Positions 1 through 8,206 of a DNA stretch of 8,629 nucleotides are shown piece by piece (the first letter of the stretch is position 1; each line of letters starts with the position of its first letter). Location of the stretch: positions 1 to 8,629 of the forward strand of contig DLLC01000039.1 of assembly GCA_002476625.1 (NCBI GenBank). The letters run 5' to 3'. Under the pieces are notes generated by a model. It had not been told where the DNA came from. It saw only the letters and a program-made list of their open reading frames with translations, and did no database searches. This DNA is from Porphyromonadaceae bacterium UBA7572. GTDB taxonomy: Bacteria > Bacteroidota > Bacteroidia > Bacteroidales > Muribaculaceae. The translations under genes and the position numbers were made by a program.

Positions 1-39
1 AGTTTTACCGGACAGCAATAAATAGGAAGTTATCTTTCA

Positions 40-519
40 GTGTTAGGAGGTGGTGATAGCAATATAAATCCAATTGTTAGATATAATTGTGGTTATATGA
101 CTGGACTAAAAAACGTAAGAGCCGTTGTTCATTCTTTGAATAGAGATAAAAATGGTGTTATAATAGAGCCATTGAGAGTGGTTACACATAGTATGGGAGC
201 TGCTTTTGGAAAAGGTTTTATTCAGGCTATAATCGACTTCGCTACAAAGAACAAAGAGTTATTAAAAGACTTAAAAATTAGCGAGTATGACTTTGCCCCT
301 TATCAACCCTACCATCAACAGGCAGTGAATGGAGTCGCCACATTTCAGTATTCTCATAATGATGATTCTGTAGCAGGGGCGGATAGAATTAAAGGTGCTA
401 ACTATATGAAACCATCTAATGCTTACGGCGGACATTCAATCAATTCATTTTTAGATGAAATAAAGAGGCTGCCTGAAGGAAACTATCGATATATGAATGG
501 AACATTTGTAAAACAATAA
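40..519 (+). CDS. Lipase-like Rhs C-terminal toxin domain, probably detached or truncated at its 5' side
   Basis: The 159-residue product reads like the C-terminal tip of a Bacteroidetes Rhs polymorphic toxin with an alpha/beta-hydrolase fold. A strand-turn-helix nucleophile elbow is visible as VVTHSMGAAFGKGF, with Ser51 as the candidate nucleophile. It is followed by acidic candidates Asp108/Asp109 in HNDDSVAG (Asp84 is an alternative) and a candidate His132 in GGHSINSF. The spacing and order Ser-Asp-His fit a lipase or esterase triad, although Thr replaces the first Gly of GxSxG. There is no signal peptide. The first available start is GTG at 40. The same frame is open upstream only to a TAA at 19-21, and before that it reads SFTGQQ, so this may be an orphan tip, a separately started cassette, or the end of an Rhs gene broken by a nonsense change. 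Base composition is much more AT-rich than the Rhs gene at 1069. A four-helix membrane protein follows after 12 bases, as expected for its immunity partner. Lipid hydrolysis is inferred from motifs only. Confidence 0.6.
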   Translation: MLGGGDSNINPIVRYNCGYMTGLKNVRAVVHSLNRDKNGVIIEPLRVVTHSMGAAFGKGFIQAIIDFATKNKELLKDLKISEYDFAPYQPYHQQAVNGVATFQYSHNDDSVAGADRIKGANYMKPSNAYGGHSINSFLDEIKRLPEGNYRYMNGTFVKQ

Positions 520-531
520 ACGGATTTCACA

Positions 532-1020
532 ATGTTGAAACATAGGTATAGATTTATTTTGAGATTCCCTTTAGCGGTGTTGCTATCGCTACTGCATGTT
601 TGCATGAGTGCGTATACACCAAGCGTCGCTTCCAATCCACTTGACTTACTGATGCTTTTCACATGTGAAGCATGGTCTGAATTCGCCACTTATTATATAG
701 GAGGCATGGTTATTCAAAGCATTGTCACGGCAATAATAGCATTGTTTGTTCTCAATTGGAAAAGAATTAAAATTTGGCTTGTCTGTTTTGCTGTATGCCT
801 ATTGCTGCAAATACATTTTTGCGATTTTTTCATATCATACCAATCACAAATTCTCGATTTTCAATGCATATATGAATTAGAAAATAGAATAGGCATGATG
901 CATTATGTTAATAATGTGATATTCTTTTCTATAGCGCAAATCTTGTTTTTGGCATCATATTTAATCTTATTGAACTTAAGCATCATATTCAAGAAAAAAA
1001 AGAAACAGCAAGAGCTTTAG
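532..1020 (+). CDS. Four-helix inner-membrane protein, candidate immunity protein of the preceding toxin
   Basis: I do not recognise a named family. The 162 residues contain four hydrophobic segments at about 10-28, 53-75, 80-100 and 126-153. Positive charges sit at the N-terminus (KHRYR), between segments 2 and 3 (KRIK) and at the C-terminus (a KKKKK run), which predicts both ends in the cytoplasm. The gene begins 12 bases after the lipase-like toxin gene, on the same strand and with the same AT-rich composition, so the two are probably co-transcribed. Membrane-embedded immunity proteins are common partners of toxins that attack membranes or act in the periplasm, so immunity is the best inference from position. 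There is no direct sequence proof. A run of eight A at 994-1001 lies just before the stop; slippage there would change only the last few residues. It could also be an unrelated small membrane protein. Confidence 0.6.
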   Translation: MLKHRYRFILRFPLAVLLSLLHVCMSAYTPSVASNPLDLLMLFTCEAWSEFATYYIGGMVIQSIVTAIIALFVLNWKRIKIWLVCFAVCLLLQIHFCDFFISYQSQILDFQCIYELENRIGMMHYVNNVIFFSIAQILFLASYLILLNLSIIFKKKKKQQEL

Positions 1021-1068
1021 CGTAATTGTGCATATAATATAGGTATAAGTCAACTTCAAAATGCTGAT

Positions 1069-4000
1069 ATGAAAAAAACGTTGTTCATAGCCTTGTTGCT
1101 GTTGGCCGGCATGCACGCATCGGCTCAAATCCCGGAGGCCGCTAAATGCATGCTCAGCCCCAACACGGCTGCTCTTGGAGAATATGGCGAGGTTCCGGTC
1201 TCCATCTTCACGGGCATTCCCCAGATAGAGATTCCCCTCTACACCATAGAGTGTGGCCCGCACACCCTGCCCATCAGCCTCAGCTACCATGCCAGTGGCG
1301 TTCGTCCCGACCAGCATCCGGGCTGGACCGGTCTTGGCTGGACCCTGAACGCCGGTGGCTGCATCTCCCGCGTGGTCAAGGACTCTATAGACGAGTACAG
1401 CAACCCTGTGGAGTTGCCGTCGTCGGACAGTGGCGAGCGGTTCCAGCGCGACAGGCTTGGACGTTTCTGGTCGGGAATCAATCCGCACACAAGCGACAGC
1501 GAACTGTCCTCCGCTATGAAGAACGCCGTGGAAGGCGGTCGTTTCAGCTATGCGGTAGATTACGAGGCCGACGAGTTCCGGTTTGACTTTCTGGGCTACC
1601 ACGGCAAATTCTACAGCGACAACGGCGAATGGAGAGTCCAGTGTGACAGGGCTGTGCTGATTTCCCCTCTGGAGACGATGGAGTTTGTGGACCCGTACTG
1701 CGACCTCCGAATCACTCGCCCCGACGCGGAGGAGTCGGCTCTAAAGACTAACATAGAGAGGTTTGGCCGCTCCCGTGCGATACGGGGGTTCACCTTGACA
1801 GCGGAGGACGGGACACGCTACGAGTTCGGCGGCGACCTGGCGGCGATAGAGTACTCGGTCCCTTTTTGGAGCCAGGAGAGCAGCGGGCTCGTGGCCACAT
1901 CATGGCAGCTGACAAGAATCGTCTACACAGACGGGCGAACCGTCACTTTCAAATATGGCAGAACCGGATTCAACATGCAGTTCGCCACATCAAAATTTGT
2001 GACGCTCAACAAAATCATCAGCATAGACTATTCCCATGGCGGCAATGAGTCTGTAATAACAGGTGACCCCATTTACGATGACAGGAACTGCTGTACGGGA
2101 CAGTTGATCAGGCCCAGCTACCTGTCGTCAATACAGACCGAGGGCACAGAGGTGAGACTTGCGAGAGAGGAGAGCCGGGAGCTTGACTACGACTTGTATG
2201 ACGTTTTCTGTGACCACTTCAGAGCCGTATATTCCGACCTCTCGGATTTGGACAACATAGGGAAGCCGCACGACATACTGCCTCTGCTGGTGAGCAACTG
2301 CGACCCGGATTTTGACTACCAGAGTGTACCCAACTATAGCCTGCTGCAGGAGCGCGCCGACTGTGGGGTGACCGTGGATTTCAAAAAGGAGCTCCACCTC
2401 GACTCTCTGCTGTTTGTTAAAATGAGCGGGATGAGCGTGGTCAGCCGGCTTTCGGGCGACACCGTCAGGACATTCTCCTTCAGCTACAACAATGACGCGG
2501 GCCCCACAAGCCAGCGCCTGCTCCTCACAAGTGTAGCAGAGGGAGGCGTGGACTGCCGGGGGAGACAATGGGGTTTTGGCTATATCGCTCCAGACAGCCT
2601 GCCCCCGTATCTCGCCAACGAGAATGACCACTGGGGCTTCTTCAACGGGAAAAAAGCTGTTTTTAGCCACACTCAAACGTATCACAGGATGCGCGAGCCT
2701 GAGCGCGGGTGCATGCAGTACGGGACATTGAACCGCATTGACTATCCCACAGGCGGGCACACCAGGATATATTATGAGCCACACACCTATAGCCAAAAGG
2801 TGGCGGTGACCCGCGACTCCTTAATCAACACGGGCGACACCATGGCAGGAGGCCTGCGCGTCAGGAGGACAGAAACCTGGGCGGAGGAAGGAGGCGACAC
2901 CATAATCCACGACTACATATACGCGAAAGGCTATGTGCCGGGCAAGCCGGCCGCCAACTTGCGCTCCAGCGGGATTCTTGGCGGGGATGTGGGCTATTTC
3001 TATGCCAACTATAGGCCAGGGCTGCAGTATCACGTCAGTAAAAGATCCATCATACCCGGCTCTGGCATGGCTTTCAGCTTCTTCAGCTCCCAGTCGATGC
3101 TTCCTGGCACAGAGAACGCCTGTGGCTGCCATGTGGGATACAGCGAGGTGGCGGAGGTCACAAACGACGGGGCGTGCACTGTCTACCGTTACACCAACTT
3201 CGACGACGGGAACTACGACGAGCTTTGCGACGTCTCGCTCCAAAGCGACGCACACCGCTATACAGAGCCCTACAACGACCGTTCCTTCAGCAGGGGGCTG
3301 CTGAAGATGAAAGCGTGCTACGAGAACAAGGATGGCGTGATGAGGTTACGCAGCGTCAACAAGGTGAAGTACGGGCTCGATGACTCCACCTCCAAGAACT
3401 TTGTCAGGGCCTTCCGCATCACCGTTCATTTCCCGATGGGGCGAACAGGCGTCAACGATATCGCCTATGCAGAGTGCACAGCCTATCGCCACTACATCTG
3501 CACCCCGAGGAAAACCATGGAAACGCTGACGGTTTACGAGGATGGGTCCACCGCCGTTACCGACACGGTGCACTACGCCTATCACGATTTCACAAAGCTT
3601 CCTCGCTATGTCGCAAAGCTCTACGGGAATGGCGACAAGGTGTACACACACTACTCCTATATCACAAAAGAGCTGTATCCACAGATGTTCAATAGCCATA
3701 TTTTCACTCCTTTGGTGGAGACGACAGTAATATGCACAGAAAATGGGGTCACCGACACGACCTCTGTGGTGAGCAACGTGTACAGCGAAAGCGACCGCAT
3801 CTCACTCCCCCTCACCGTGACGGAGCGAAAAGGCGGCCTCAGGTCAGACGGAAGCGTGACAAGGTACAGCTACGACAAGTACCTCAATCCCGTGGAGGAG
3901 ACTGTCAATGACGCGTTACACACGGTGTATATCTGGGGCTACTGTGGACAGTATATAGTGGCGGTTATTCGTGGAGCATTGCTTCAGGATGTCCTCTCCG

Positions 4001-4272
4001 CCTTGAACATTACAGACATCAGCGCTTTTGAAAGCGCACACGAGCCCGACTTTGATGCGCTGGACAGGCTGAGGCTCGACAGCAGACTGGAGAATGCGTC
4101 CGTCTCCACCTACCGCTACAGCCCACTGGTAGGAGTCAGAGAGGTCACATTCCCAGACGGAAAAAAAGCGTATTACGACTACGATGGCTTAGAAAGGCTG
4201 CGGACCCAAAGAAACCACACGGGCAAGGTGGTGGAGCACTACGACTACAACTATGCGAATGGAAATAAGTAG
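1069..4272 (+). CDS. Secreted Rhs/YD-repeat-like protein (N-terminal part of a split Rhs system)
   Basis: This 1067-residue protein has a clear Sec signal peptide (MKKTLFIALLLLAGMHASAQ, likely cleavage after ASA at 19). Next comes the signature of Bacteroidetes Rhs/SpvB-like shell proteins: a PNTAALGEYGEVPVSIFTG segment near 31-49 and GWTGLGWTLNAGGCISR at 85-101. Around 557-574 there is a Tyr-Pro-Thr-Gly-Gly segment typical of the same group. YD-type repeats appear near the end: RYSYDKYLNP at 932-941, VYIWGYCGQY at 953-962, and a final YYDYDGLERL ... HYDYNYANGNK at 1035-1067. The protein stops at the point where the Rhs body would normally continue, and a second start codon overlaps its stop, so in an intact locus the barrel was probably completed by the next protein. 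It lacks its own Rhs core and toxin tip. ATG 1069 is chosen because it directly yields the signal peptide. Composition is GC-richer than the toxin pair upstream, from which it is separated by only 48 bases. The exact role is unknown; display or delivery of a toxin is inferred. Confidence 0.85.
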   Translation: MKKTLFIALLLLAGMHASAQIPEAAKCMLSPNTAALGEYGEVPVSIFTGIPQIEIPLYTIECGPHTLPISLSYHASGVRPDQHPGWTGLGWTLNAGGCISRVVKDSIDEYSNPVELPSSDSGERFQRDRLGRFWSGINPHTSDSELSSAMKNAVEGGRFSYAVDYEADEFRFDFLGYHGKFYSDNGEWRVQCDRAVLISPLETMEFVDPYCDLRITRPDAEESALKTNIERFGRSRAIRGFTLTAEDGTRYEFGGDLAAIEYSVPFWSQESSGLVATSWQLTRIVYTDGRTVTFKYGRTGFNMQFATSKFVTLNKIISIDYSHGGNESVITGDPIYDDRNCCTGQLIRPSYLSSIQTEGTEVRLAREESRELDYDLYDVFCDHFRAVYSDLSDLDNIGKPHDILPLLVSNCDPDFDYQSVPNYSLLQERADCGVTVDFKKELHLDSLLFVKMSGMSVVSRLSGDTVRTFSFSYNNDAGPTSQRLLLTSVAEGGVDCRGRQWGFGYIAPDSLPPYLANENDHWGFFNGKKAVFSHTQTYHRMREPERGCMQYGTLNRIDYPTGGHTRIYYEPHTYSQKVAVTRDSLINTGDTMAGGLRVRRTETWAEEGGDTIIHDYIYAKGYVPGKPAANLRSSGILGGDVGYFYANYRPGLQYHVSKRSIIPGSGMAFSFFSSQSMLPGTENACGCHVGYSEVAEVTNDGACTVYRYTNFDDGNYDELCDVSLQSDAHRYTEPYNDRSFSRGLLKMKACYENKDGVMRLRSVNKVKYGLDDSTSKNFVRAFRITVHFPMGRTGVNDIAYAECTAYRHYICTPRKTMETLTVYEDGSTAVTDTVHYAYHDFTKLPRYVAKLYGNGDKVYTHYSYITKELYPQMFNSHIFTPLVETTVICTENGVTDTTSVVSNVYSESDRISLPLTVTERKGGLRSDGSVTRYSYDKYLNPVEETVNDALHTVYIWGYCGQYIVAVIRGALLQDVLSALNITDISAFESAHEPDFDALDRLRLDSRLENASVSTYRYSPLVGVREVTFPDGKKAYYDYDGLERLRTQRNHTGKVVEHYDYNYANGNK

Positions 4273-4717
4273 AGTGGCTTTAGCGCTTGCCATCATGGCG
4301 TGCACGGTGGCGGGGTGCCAGCTGGAGACCTTCGCCCAGCGTGTGTGCCGTGCCCGGCGCCAGGCAGAGGCTCATCGGCGTGACCACGGCATACGCCCGC
4401 AACGGCACAAGCGCCTCTTACCGCTGCGCCCGCTACTGCGTGGACACCGACGGCCGGCTGCGTAAAGCCGGCCTGTGGCGCTCCGAAGCACTTTCTGTGA
4501 CCGTCACCACCGATAGCTTGAAGATAGACAGTACAAACTACACCACACTCTCGGTGCGTGACTACTGCGGCAGCTACATCTACAAGAACGACAAGTTGGA
4601 GCGCATACTCACCGCTGGCGGCTATATGCAGGACGGGAAGCTGTACTTCTACATCAAGGACTACCAGGCTGGCACGCGCGTGGAGCTGAACCAGCTGAAC
4701 CAGCCCGTGGTGCAACT
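4259..4717 (+). pseudogene. Collapsed second Rhs gene: signal sequence followed out of frame by an Rhs-core 3' remnant
   Basis: An ATG at 4259 (another, in frame, at 4253) overlaps the stop of the preceding Rhs gene and encodes MEISRVALALAIMACTVAGC, a good signal sequence with a VAGC lipobox-like end; cleavage after LETFA is an alternative. This frame then degenerates into Arg-rich sequence and stops at 4465. From about 4368 the next frame carries recognisable Rhs-core-like sequence: DTDGRLRKAG, then RDYCGSYIYKNDKLERIL (from 4557) and YFYIKDYQAGTRVELNQL. In Bacteroidetes Rhs proteins this block comes shortly before the HYYPFG-type core motif, which is absent here. Homology-like sequence fades at about 4717, exactly where the stop codon of the convergent porU gene lies; the open frame runs on to 4793 only as antisense to porU. 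I infer a large internal deletion with a frame change between 4340 and 4368 and loss of the 3' end. An alternative is that a gene finder would call a hypothetical protein at 4287-4793. Confidence 0.6.
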
Positions 4718-7700
4718 CTACTGGGCGGTGACGGCTATCTTTTTAGCTTTGGTGGCCTCTTGGATGCCATCGGTGGATATGCGTGCGCGGTAGATGTAGA
4801 TGCCACGCTGCACACGGCTGCCACTCGTGTCGGTAAGATCCCAAGTTATGGGGAACGACGTTGCGGAGTCGCTTCGTCCTGTTTGTGTGGCTGTCCACAC
4901 CAGGCGTCCCATCAGGTCGTAAATGTCGATGCCCACAGTGATGGTGGCATCTGGGCGGTTATGCTTCAAATAGAAGTTGGCGGAGGTGGAAGCCGGGTTT
5001 GCATCGCAGTAAACGTCGTAGAGGTCGGGTTTCATGCCGTGCACTACAATGAAATTGATGGTCCGGCTTGATGAGTTGTTGAACACGTCCCACACTTTCA
5101 GCTTAGCGGTGTGAGCCCCTGGCTCAAGGTCGGACATCTGATAGTTGATTTCTCCAGCCGAGCCATTTTCGGAGTTGGAGCTGATGGGGGAGAAGTAGGC
5201 CGACATATCGTTCACTGTGTTTTCACCGTCGATGCTCAGCGTGATGGCGTGTCCGATTCCGCTTGCCGACAGATTGATTCCGCTTTCGTCGCTCACCCTT
5301 GCCATCAGCAACGGCGACTCATTCACGAGGTCACCGTCTTTGAAGTCTTCACTGTTGAGCGCCATCATCTCTATGCTTGGGCCAATGGTGTCGGTCACTT
5401 CGGAGTCGTCGTAGCCGAAGATGTAGAACTGGCTGTTCGAGCCCATGGCTTCAAGTGAACCGCCGTTGTATTTGTTGACATCGGTCTTGGAATTGTCGTA
5501 AGCGTAAAGATTGATGAGCGAAGGACTGTAGTTGTCGAAAGTGGCGAGGATTTCGGAGGGAACAGTCACTTTGAATGCAAACTGCCCATTTTTCACGGTG
5601 TCCACTTTTACTGCCAGCTTGTTCGGACGGTCGAGGTAGGTGTATTCCTCGCCTTCTCCATAGCCGTGTGTGACTACGGATTGTTCGCAGTCGTAAAGTG
5701 TGGCGATTACAGGGCCATTGAAATTCACCTTGTTGCCATTGGTGTCGGTCACTCTACCGGTGAATGAGAGTGTTTGCCGTGCCTTAAACTCAGGTTTGCT
5801 CGTTTCGCTCAGTGTCTGTCCATTGATGGCATCCACTTTGATTTTTAACGGGGCGTATGCGGGACGCATGGCAGGATCGCCAAAGAGGAAATAGCGCAGA
5901 TTGTTGTCTTCTTTGCCTAAAGAGGTGGCTCTGCGGTAGGCGTTCTTTCCGAGGCGCAGTATGTCGCCCATGCGATAGGGCAAGCCTTCCGCATCGCGGG
6001 CAAAGGAGTAGCGTGCCACACGGTTGTGAAGCTCACCGTTCTGTGGTATGTAAACGAGCCTTGCGGGGCAAATCAGGGCGATGGCGCCGCCTTGCCCGTT
6101 GATAAACATACTTTCGCCGCCAGAGCGGTTAATTGCGTCGAACCGGGTGAACTCACATGTGGCGGCATAGAGGATGGGCAGATGGCGGTAGTAGAGTTTG
6201 CTGTCGATGTCGGGGTGGGTGAGTTGCCCTTCGCCTGTCCATCCGTTAGGACTTGCGTGGCCTGTGTAGTTCCACCATACGGCACCCTCGTTAAGCGTGT
6301 GGAACATCTTGTTGCGTGCATCGGGGTAGGTGCGTCCGGCACCTTGGCTGATGGCGTTGAAAGCATCGAGGTACACACGGTTGAATATAAAATCGGAGCC
6401 TCCGTTGCTTTGCGCTATGCTGATGGCTGCTTCAGCTTGCTTCATGTGTATGGCCTGGTTCTCGTCGTCGGCCACGTCGAGCACATTGTTCTTCCACGAG
6501 CCATTGTTGGGCGAGGTCACATATTTGATGAGCTTGTCCGCTGTGGTGCGTGCCTCACTCACACTTTTCACGGGAAACCGTCCCACACTGATGTCGAGGT
6601 CATAACTTTCGAAAACAGGTCCGGAGTTGTCGGCAAGCACTGCAAACGGATCATCGCTTGAGTAGGAAGTGTTTTCGTCGCTGCTGGTCTCGCTTTGCCA
6701 TGTGAGTAGCATGGGGTAGGCCACCGCTTTCACAGTGGCGCTAAGCTGTCGGTTGTCGTATGAGCCACCGCCGAAAAGGAGCATGTAGCCCAATTTGTGC
6801 CCCTTGCTGTCGGCCCCTCTGTCGTAGAACATCTTGTTCATCATTCTGTAGGCCATGGCATCGGGCGTGCCACTTGAGAACTCGTTGAACACTTGCTTCT
6901 GGTCCACCACAAGCACGCGCATCGAGTCGACAGACTCGTGCATAGCAGCAATGCGCTTAGCCTGATCCAGGTATTCTGAAGGCGACACGATAATCATGTC
7001 GGGTGTGGCTGCGGAGTGAATGTCTTGGTTGGTGACTTTTTCTTCAAATTTAGGCGATGGGAATGTGGCAGAAGGATTGAATGCCACGTATTCGTGATTG
7101 CCGCTGCTCACAGGACTGAAACTTATAGTGCCCCCGTTGCCACTTGCCACGCTAAGCTCGATAGGCTTGTGGGCTGTGGTAACATCCCATACTGTGGTTT
7201 CGCCGGTTGTGCCACTCACTTGGTACTGCATGCTTGTGCGTCCGTCGTACTGGCCCCATGCTATGCTGCCGTTGTGTAGGGCGAGATTTCGCTCGTAGTT
7301 CACGGCTATGTAGTTGAGGCGTGCCAGATAGACGGTGCCGGAAGGAACGTAGCTCACGGAGAAGGTGAGGTTTTCGCCATTAGATGGCACAAAACTTTTG
7401 GTGACATTGCCCAAGGCGTAATGGTTGTGCGCCACATCAAGCACGCCGCCTATGTTGTCGCCGCTCTCGCTGGGAAGGTTGGTGCCGTTTTGCTGGAAAG
7501 TGAGCTTTGAGTTGCCTCCCATCGTCTTTGAGGCGAAGCTGGTGAGCACGTTCACTTTTGTGTCTTTTACAAGGCCAGGGAGTGTGAATTTAAATGATTG
7601 TGTTTTCGTGTATCTGAAATCCTCTCCAAGGAGTATGCGCCCAGTTTCGCCGGGATTTACCAGTTCCTCCTCGTGGAACAGGCGCTCGGTGAATGTGCTG

Positions 7701-8206
7701 ACAGTGTTGCCGGTGACGCCAGTGCTTGCTTTTTCGATGGCTACATCGGAGTATTTAGGATCGTCGGTCACAAAATAGTAGCCAGCGGTGGCATAAGGAT
7801 GCTGAACTGGAGTGTATGTGACCGTGCCCGCAACTCCTCTCCAAGTGGTCGGGCCTTGTGCATAGAAGATGATTTTGCTGTCACTTCTAACGATGGGAAT
7901 TTGCGGCAGGTCGTCGGGGAGGTCCTCTGTGAGTTTTTCCGAGAGGGGAGCTCCGCCGAAGCCGAAGATGTGAAGTTTTGTGATGTCGGAGAAACCCCAA
8001 TTCTTGGCGTCGGCGCTTGTGATGGCGTGCAGTCCGCTGTCGGTCACCTTAATCTTCACCCACTTTCCGGTGGCGAGCTTAGAGGAGTCGGCGTAATGCT
8101 TCTGGGCGAATGCCATTGTTCTTACGCTATTGGTTATTGCCAATGTGAACATGCAGATGAATATTGGCAATTTTTTTAAATTGTGTGAGTATTTTTTATT
8201 AGCCAT
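4718..8206 (-). CDS. porU: Type IX secretion system sortase PorU (peptidase C25 family)
   Basis: PorU is the outer-surface gingipain-like peptidase of T9SS. It removes the conserved C-terminal domain of secreted cargo and transfers the cargo to anionic lipopolysaccharide, working with PorV, PorQ and PorZ. The 1162 residues match the usual length of about 1150. A signal peptide runs to about residue 34 (cleavage after MAFA, before QKHYAD). A beta-rich N-terminal region precedes the C25 peptidase domain at about 400-785, which contains PDMIIVSPSEYLDQAKRIA, LLFGGGSYDNR, the catalytic His650 in WWNYTGHASPNG and the catalytic Cys684 in LYAATCEFTRFD, followed by GGAIALICPAR. Ig-like segments fill about 790-1055. 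The last hundred residues form a T9SS CTD/FlgD-like domain (DIYDLMGRLVW, RGIYIYRARI, ending KKIAVTAQ). ATG 8206 gives the signal peptide directly. No partner T9SS gene is visible beside it: the downstream side is the Rhs remnant, convergent and abutting. It looks intact and functional. Confidence 0.95.
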   Translation of the reverse strand: MANKKYSHNLKKLPIFICMFTLAITNSVRTMAFAQKHYADSSKLATGKWVKIKVTDSGLHAITSADAKNWGFSDITKLHIFGFGGAPLSEKLTEDLPDDLPQIPIVRSDSKIIFYAQGPTTWRGVAGTVTYTPVQHPYATAGYYFVTDDPKYSDVAIEKASTGVTGNTVSTFTERLFHEEELVNPGETGRILLGEDFRYTKTQSFKFTLPGLVKDTKVNVLTSFASKTMGGNSKLTFQQNGTNLPSESGDNIGGVLDVAHNHYALGNVTKSFVPSNGENLTFSVSYVPSGTVYLARLNYIAVNYERNLALHNGSIAWGQYDGRTSMQYQVSGTTGETTVWDVTTAHKPIELSVASGNGGTISFSPVSSGNHEYVAFNPSATFPSPKFEEKVTNQDIHSAATPDMIIVSPSEYLDQAKRIAAMHESVDSMRVLVVDQKQVFNEFSSGTPDAMAYRMMNKMFYDRGADSKGHKLGYMLLFGGGSYDNRQLSATVKAVAYPMLLTWQSETSSDENTSYSSDDPFAVLADNSGPVFESYDLDISVGRFPVKSVSEARTTADKLIKYVTSPNNGSWKNNVLDVADDENQAIHMKQAEAAISIAQSNGGSDFIFNRVYLDAFNAISQGAGRTYPDARNKMFHTLNEGAVWWNYTGHASPNGWTGEGQLTHPDIDSKLYYRHLPILYAATCEFTRFDAINRSGGESMFINGQGGAIALICPARLVYIPQNGELHNRVARYSFARDAEGLPYRMGDILRLGKNAYRRATSLGKEDNNLRYFLFGDPAMRPAYAPLKIKVDAINGQTLSETSKPEFKARQTLSFTGRVTDTNGNKVNFNGPVIATLYDCEQSVVTHGYGEGEEYTYLDRPNKLAVKVDTVKNGQFAFKVTVPSEILATFDNYSPSLINLYAYDNSKTDVNKYNGGSLEAMGSNSQFYIFGYDDSEVTDTIGPSIEMMALNSEDFKDGDLVNESPLLMARVSDESGINLSASGIGHAITLSIDGENTVNDMSAYFSPISSNSENGSAGEINYQMSDLEPGAHTAKLKVWDVFNNSSSRTINFIVVHGMKPDLYDVYCDANPASTSANFYLKHNRPDATITVGIDIYDLMGRLVWTATQTGRSDSATSFPITWDLTDTSGSRVQRGIYIYRARISTDGIQEATKAKKIAVTAQ

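Noticed and set aside
1021..1068. Promoter for the Rhs gene in the 48-base gap (TATAAT-like string near 1033)
   Set aside because: It does not match the Bacteroidetes TAnnTTTG element, and a TATAAT-like string is uninformative in this AT-rich gap.
976..1602. Minus-strand 208-codon open frame across the immunity gene end and the start of the Rhs gene
   Set aside because: It overlaps two well-supported plus-strand genes, has no family signature, and reads as an antisense shadow of the GC-rich Rhs coding sequence.
2128..2796. Minus-strand 222-codon open frame inside the Rhs gene
   Set aside because: It is fully antisense to the Rhs gene, which has clear signatures on both sides, and its translation shows no recognisable domain.
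4452..4473. Perfect 7-bp GC-rich inverted repeat (GGCCGGC, 8-base loop, GCCGGCC) as a terminator
   Set aside because: It lies inside the Rhs remnant, no T-run follows on either strand, and Rhs-like sequence continues downstream.
7598..8179. Plus-strand 193-codon open frame opposite the N-terminal part of porU
   Set aside because: It is antisense to the signal peptide and N-terminal region of a well-supported PorU and has no membrane, signal or domain feature.
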